This document shows, piece by piece, positions 62,854 through 64,000 of a DNA stretch of 64,000 bases; within the stretch, counting starts at the first letter, position 1, and each line of letters starts with the position of its first letter. Source of the DNA: Pseudoduganella plicata (GTDB lineage: Bacteria; Pseudomonadota; Gammaproteobacteria; Burkholderiales; Burkholderiaceae_D). The translations under genes were made by a program, and so were the position numbers. The stretch covers positions 1,798,001-1,862,000 of the forward strand of contig NZ_CP038026.1 in assembly GCF_004421005.1 (NCBI RefSeq), given 5' to 3'. The notes under the pieces were generated by a model. The model had not been told where the DNA came from, ran no database searches, and worked only from the letters and a program-made list of their open reading frames with translations.

Positions 62854-63732
62854 TCATTTGCCGGCGCTGCCCGAGCCCTTGAAGTACTTGAAGAACTCCG
62901 AGTTCGGATCGACCAGCATCACGTCGGCCTTCGTCTTGAACGACGCGCGATAGGCTTCCAGGCTGCGGTAGAACTTGTAGAACTCCGGATTGCGCCCGAA
63001 CGCTTCGGCGTAGATCGCGCTGGCCTTGGCATCGCCCTCGCCCTTGATCTTCTCCGCTTCGCGATAGGCTTCGGCCAGGATCACCGTGCGCTGCTTGTCG
63101 GCATCGGCACGGATCTTTTCCGAGTCCGCCGAGCCCGTCGAACGCAGCTCGTTGGCGACGCGCATACGCTCGGCCTTCATCCGTTCGTAGACCGAGTTGT
63201 TGATCTGCTCGACGTAGTCGACGCGCTTCAGGCGCACGTCCAGGATCTGCACGCCGATCTGGCGGGCTTCCTCGACCACCTTGCCGCGGATCGCTTCCAT
63301 TACCTTGCCGCGCTGGCCGGAGATCACTTCGCGCACGGTGCGCTTGGTGATCTCGTCGTTCAGCGCCGCCTTGACGATCTGCGACATGCGGTCGCGCGCA
63401 CGGCCTTCATCGCCGCCGAAGCTGACGAAATACAGCTTCGGTTCCACGATGCGCCATTTGACGAACGAGTCGACCAGGATATTCATCTTCTCGGCCGTGA
63501 TGAAGCGGTCCGCTTCCGGCGAATCGAGCGTCAGGATGCGCTTGTCCAGGTACAGGATGTTCTGGAACGGCGGCGGCAGCTTGAAGTGCAGCCCCGGTTC
63601 GTTGATCACCTGCTTGACTTCACCCAGCGCGAAGACGATGGCGAACTTGCGCTGGTCCACCACGAAGACGGTGGACGACAGCAGCATCACGGCGATGAAG
63701 CCCGTGACGAGGAAAGTTACGATGCGGTTCAT
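62854..63732 (-). CDS. hflC: HflC, protease modulator of FtsH
   Basis: 292-residue inner-membrane SPFH/band-7 protein that forms the HflKC cage around FtsH. An N-terminal TM helix (about 4-24, TFLVTGFIAVMLLSSTVFVVD) is followed by the SPFH domain (QRKFAIVFALGEVKQVINEPGLHFKLP), the long coiled coil (QIGVQILDVRLKRVDYVEQINNSVYERMKAERM), and a short C-terminal tail (FKYFKGSGSAGK). It starts directly after the hflK stop with no gap. Confidence 0.95.
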   Translation of the reverse strand: MNRIVTFLVTGFIAVMLLSSTVFVVDQRKFAIVFALGEVKQVINEPGLHFKLPPPFQNILYLDKRILTLDSPEADRFITAEKMNILVDSFVKWRIVEPKLYFVSFGGDEGRARDRMSQIVKAALNDEITKRTVREVISGQRGKVMEAIRGKVVEEARQIGVQILDVRLKRVDYVEQINNSVYERMKAERMRVANELRSTGSADSEKIRADADKQRTVILAEAYREAEKIKGEGDAKASAIYAEAFGRNPEFYKFYRSLEAYRASFKTKADVMLVDPNSEFFKYFKGSGSAGK

Positions 63733-64000
63733 TTAACGGCTCTCCCGATCGCGCGACGATTCGCGCGCGCGGCGCGGATCGGTCGTGCTCATGGTGTTCT
63801 CCGGCGGCGGCAGCAGCACGGCCGACGGCGGCGGCGCCGTCACGTTGGCGCGGTTCGCTTCGGTGGCGGCCACCTGTGCGATCAGCTTGTCCAGCGGCAG
63901 GTACAGCAGGTTGCTGCCGGCCTTGGCGTCCACCATCACCTTGCTCGTGTTGGTGAAGATCTGCTGCATCGTGTCCAGGTACATGCGGTCGCGCGTCACG
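63733..64000 (-). CDS. hflK: HflK, C-terminal part (cut by the window edge)
   Basis: Only the last ~89 residues are in the window. They show the coiled-coil end of HflK (TRDRMYLDTMQQIFTNTSKVMVDAKAGSNLLYLPLDKL) and a charged, proline-rich tail (STTDPRRARESSRDRESR). HflK pairs with HflC; the stop codon abuts the hflC start. The identity rests on the tail sequence and on gene order. Confidence 0.9.
   Translation of the reverse strand, partial: VTRDRMYLDTMQQIFTNTSKVMVDAKAGSNLLYLPLDKLIAQVAATEANRANVTAPPPSAVLLPPPENTMSTTDPRRARESSRDRESR

Overview
The window is a GC-rich bacterial chromosome segment. Gene content and order point to a betaproteobacterium of the Oxalobacteraceae (Massilia/Duganella-like): iscR-iscS-iscU, hflK-hflC-hisZ-purA-phosphoribosyltransferase, large TonB-dependent receptors, a split type VI secretion locus and a GntP sugar-acid locus. 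Family functions come from recognisable motifs; the genus is an inference.

Layout. 0-2 kb: iscR-iscS and the first codon of iscU, with an IscR-type operator. 2-9 kb: a small Cys-motif protein, a membrane diguanylate cyclase, maiA/FAH with a divergent LysR regulator, a ChaC-like cyclotransferase, and a PA0069-type radical SAM gene under a near-perfect LexA (SOS) box. 9-14.3 kb: an overlapping DUF2760-Hsp70-Hsp70 operon. 14.3-16.5 kb: a DTW-domain tRNA modification enzyme and a chemoreceptor. 16.6-31.7 kb: a T6SS locus in three blocks: tssA-tssE-hcp-tssC-tssB-TPR lipoprotein (-), tssJ-tssK-tssL (+), and OmpA/BON protein-tagF-tssM (-). An M15 peptidoglycan peptidase and a divergent membrane protein follow. 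tssF, tssG, clpV and vgrG are absent, so the machine must be completed from elsewhere. 31.7-36 kb: a Tat-exported carotenoid oxygenase, a DUF2141 protein, small enzymes and a frameshifted small gene. 36-41 kb: two tRNA-Asn genes flanking a TonB receptor, then a LytTR two-component pair. 41-50.2 kb: an apparent polysaccharide/sugar-acid utilisation operon (TonB receptor, GntP permease, beta-helix/propeller protein, esterase, ThuA) preceded by two TGATAGCGCTATCA-like operators.

50.2-52.9 kb is an AT-richer island abutting the 3' end of a third, identical tRNA-Asn. It carries one ABC-ATPase/TOPRIM protein resembling OLD or PARIS defence proteins. From 53 kb the segment returns to housekeeping genes: aromatic aminotransferase, uvrB, an sdpR-sdpI autorepressor/membrane pair, an LprI-like protein, marC, then the purine/histidine/Hfl block (phosphoribosyltransferase, purA, hisZ, hflC, hflK).

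Points most worth following up are the SOS-boxed radical SAM gene, the Hsp70 pair with DUF2760, the tRNA-linked ATPase-TOPRIM gene, the T6SS locus with an intrinsic terminator between hcp and tssE, the paired LacI-like operators, and a ~113-bp imperfect palindrome between the phosphoribosyltransferase gene and marC. No CRISPR array, rRNA operon, intact transposon or prophage was seen.
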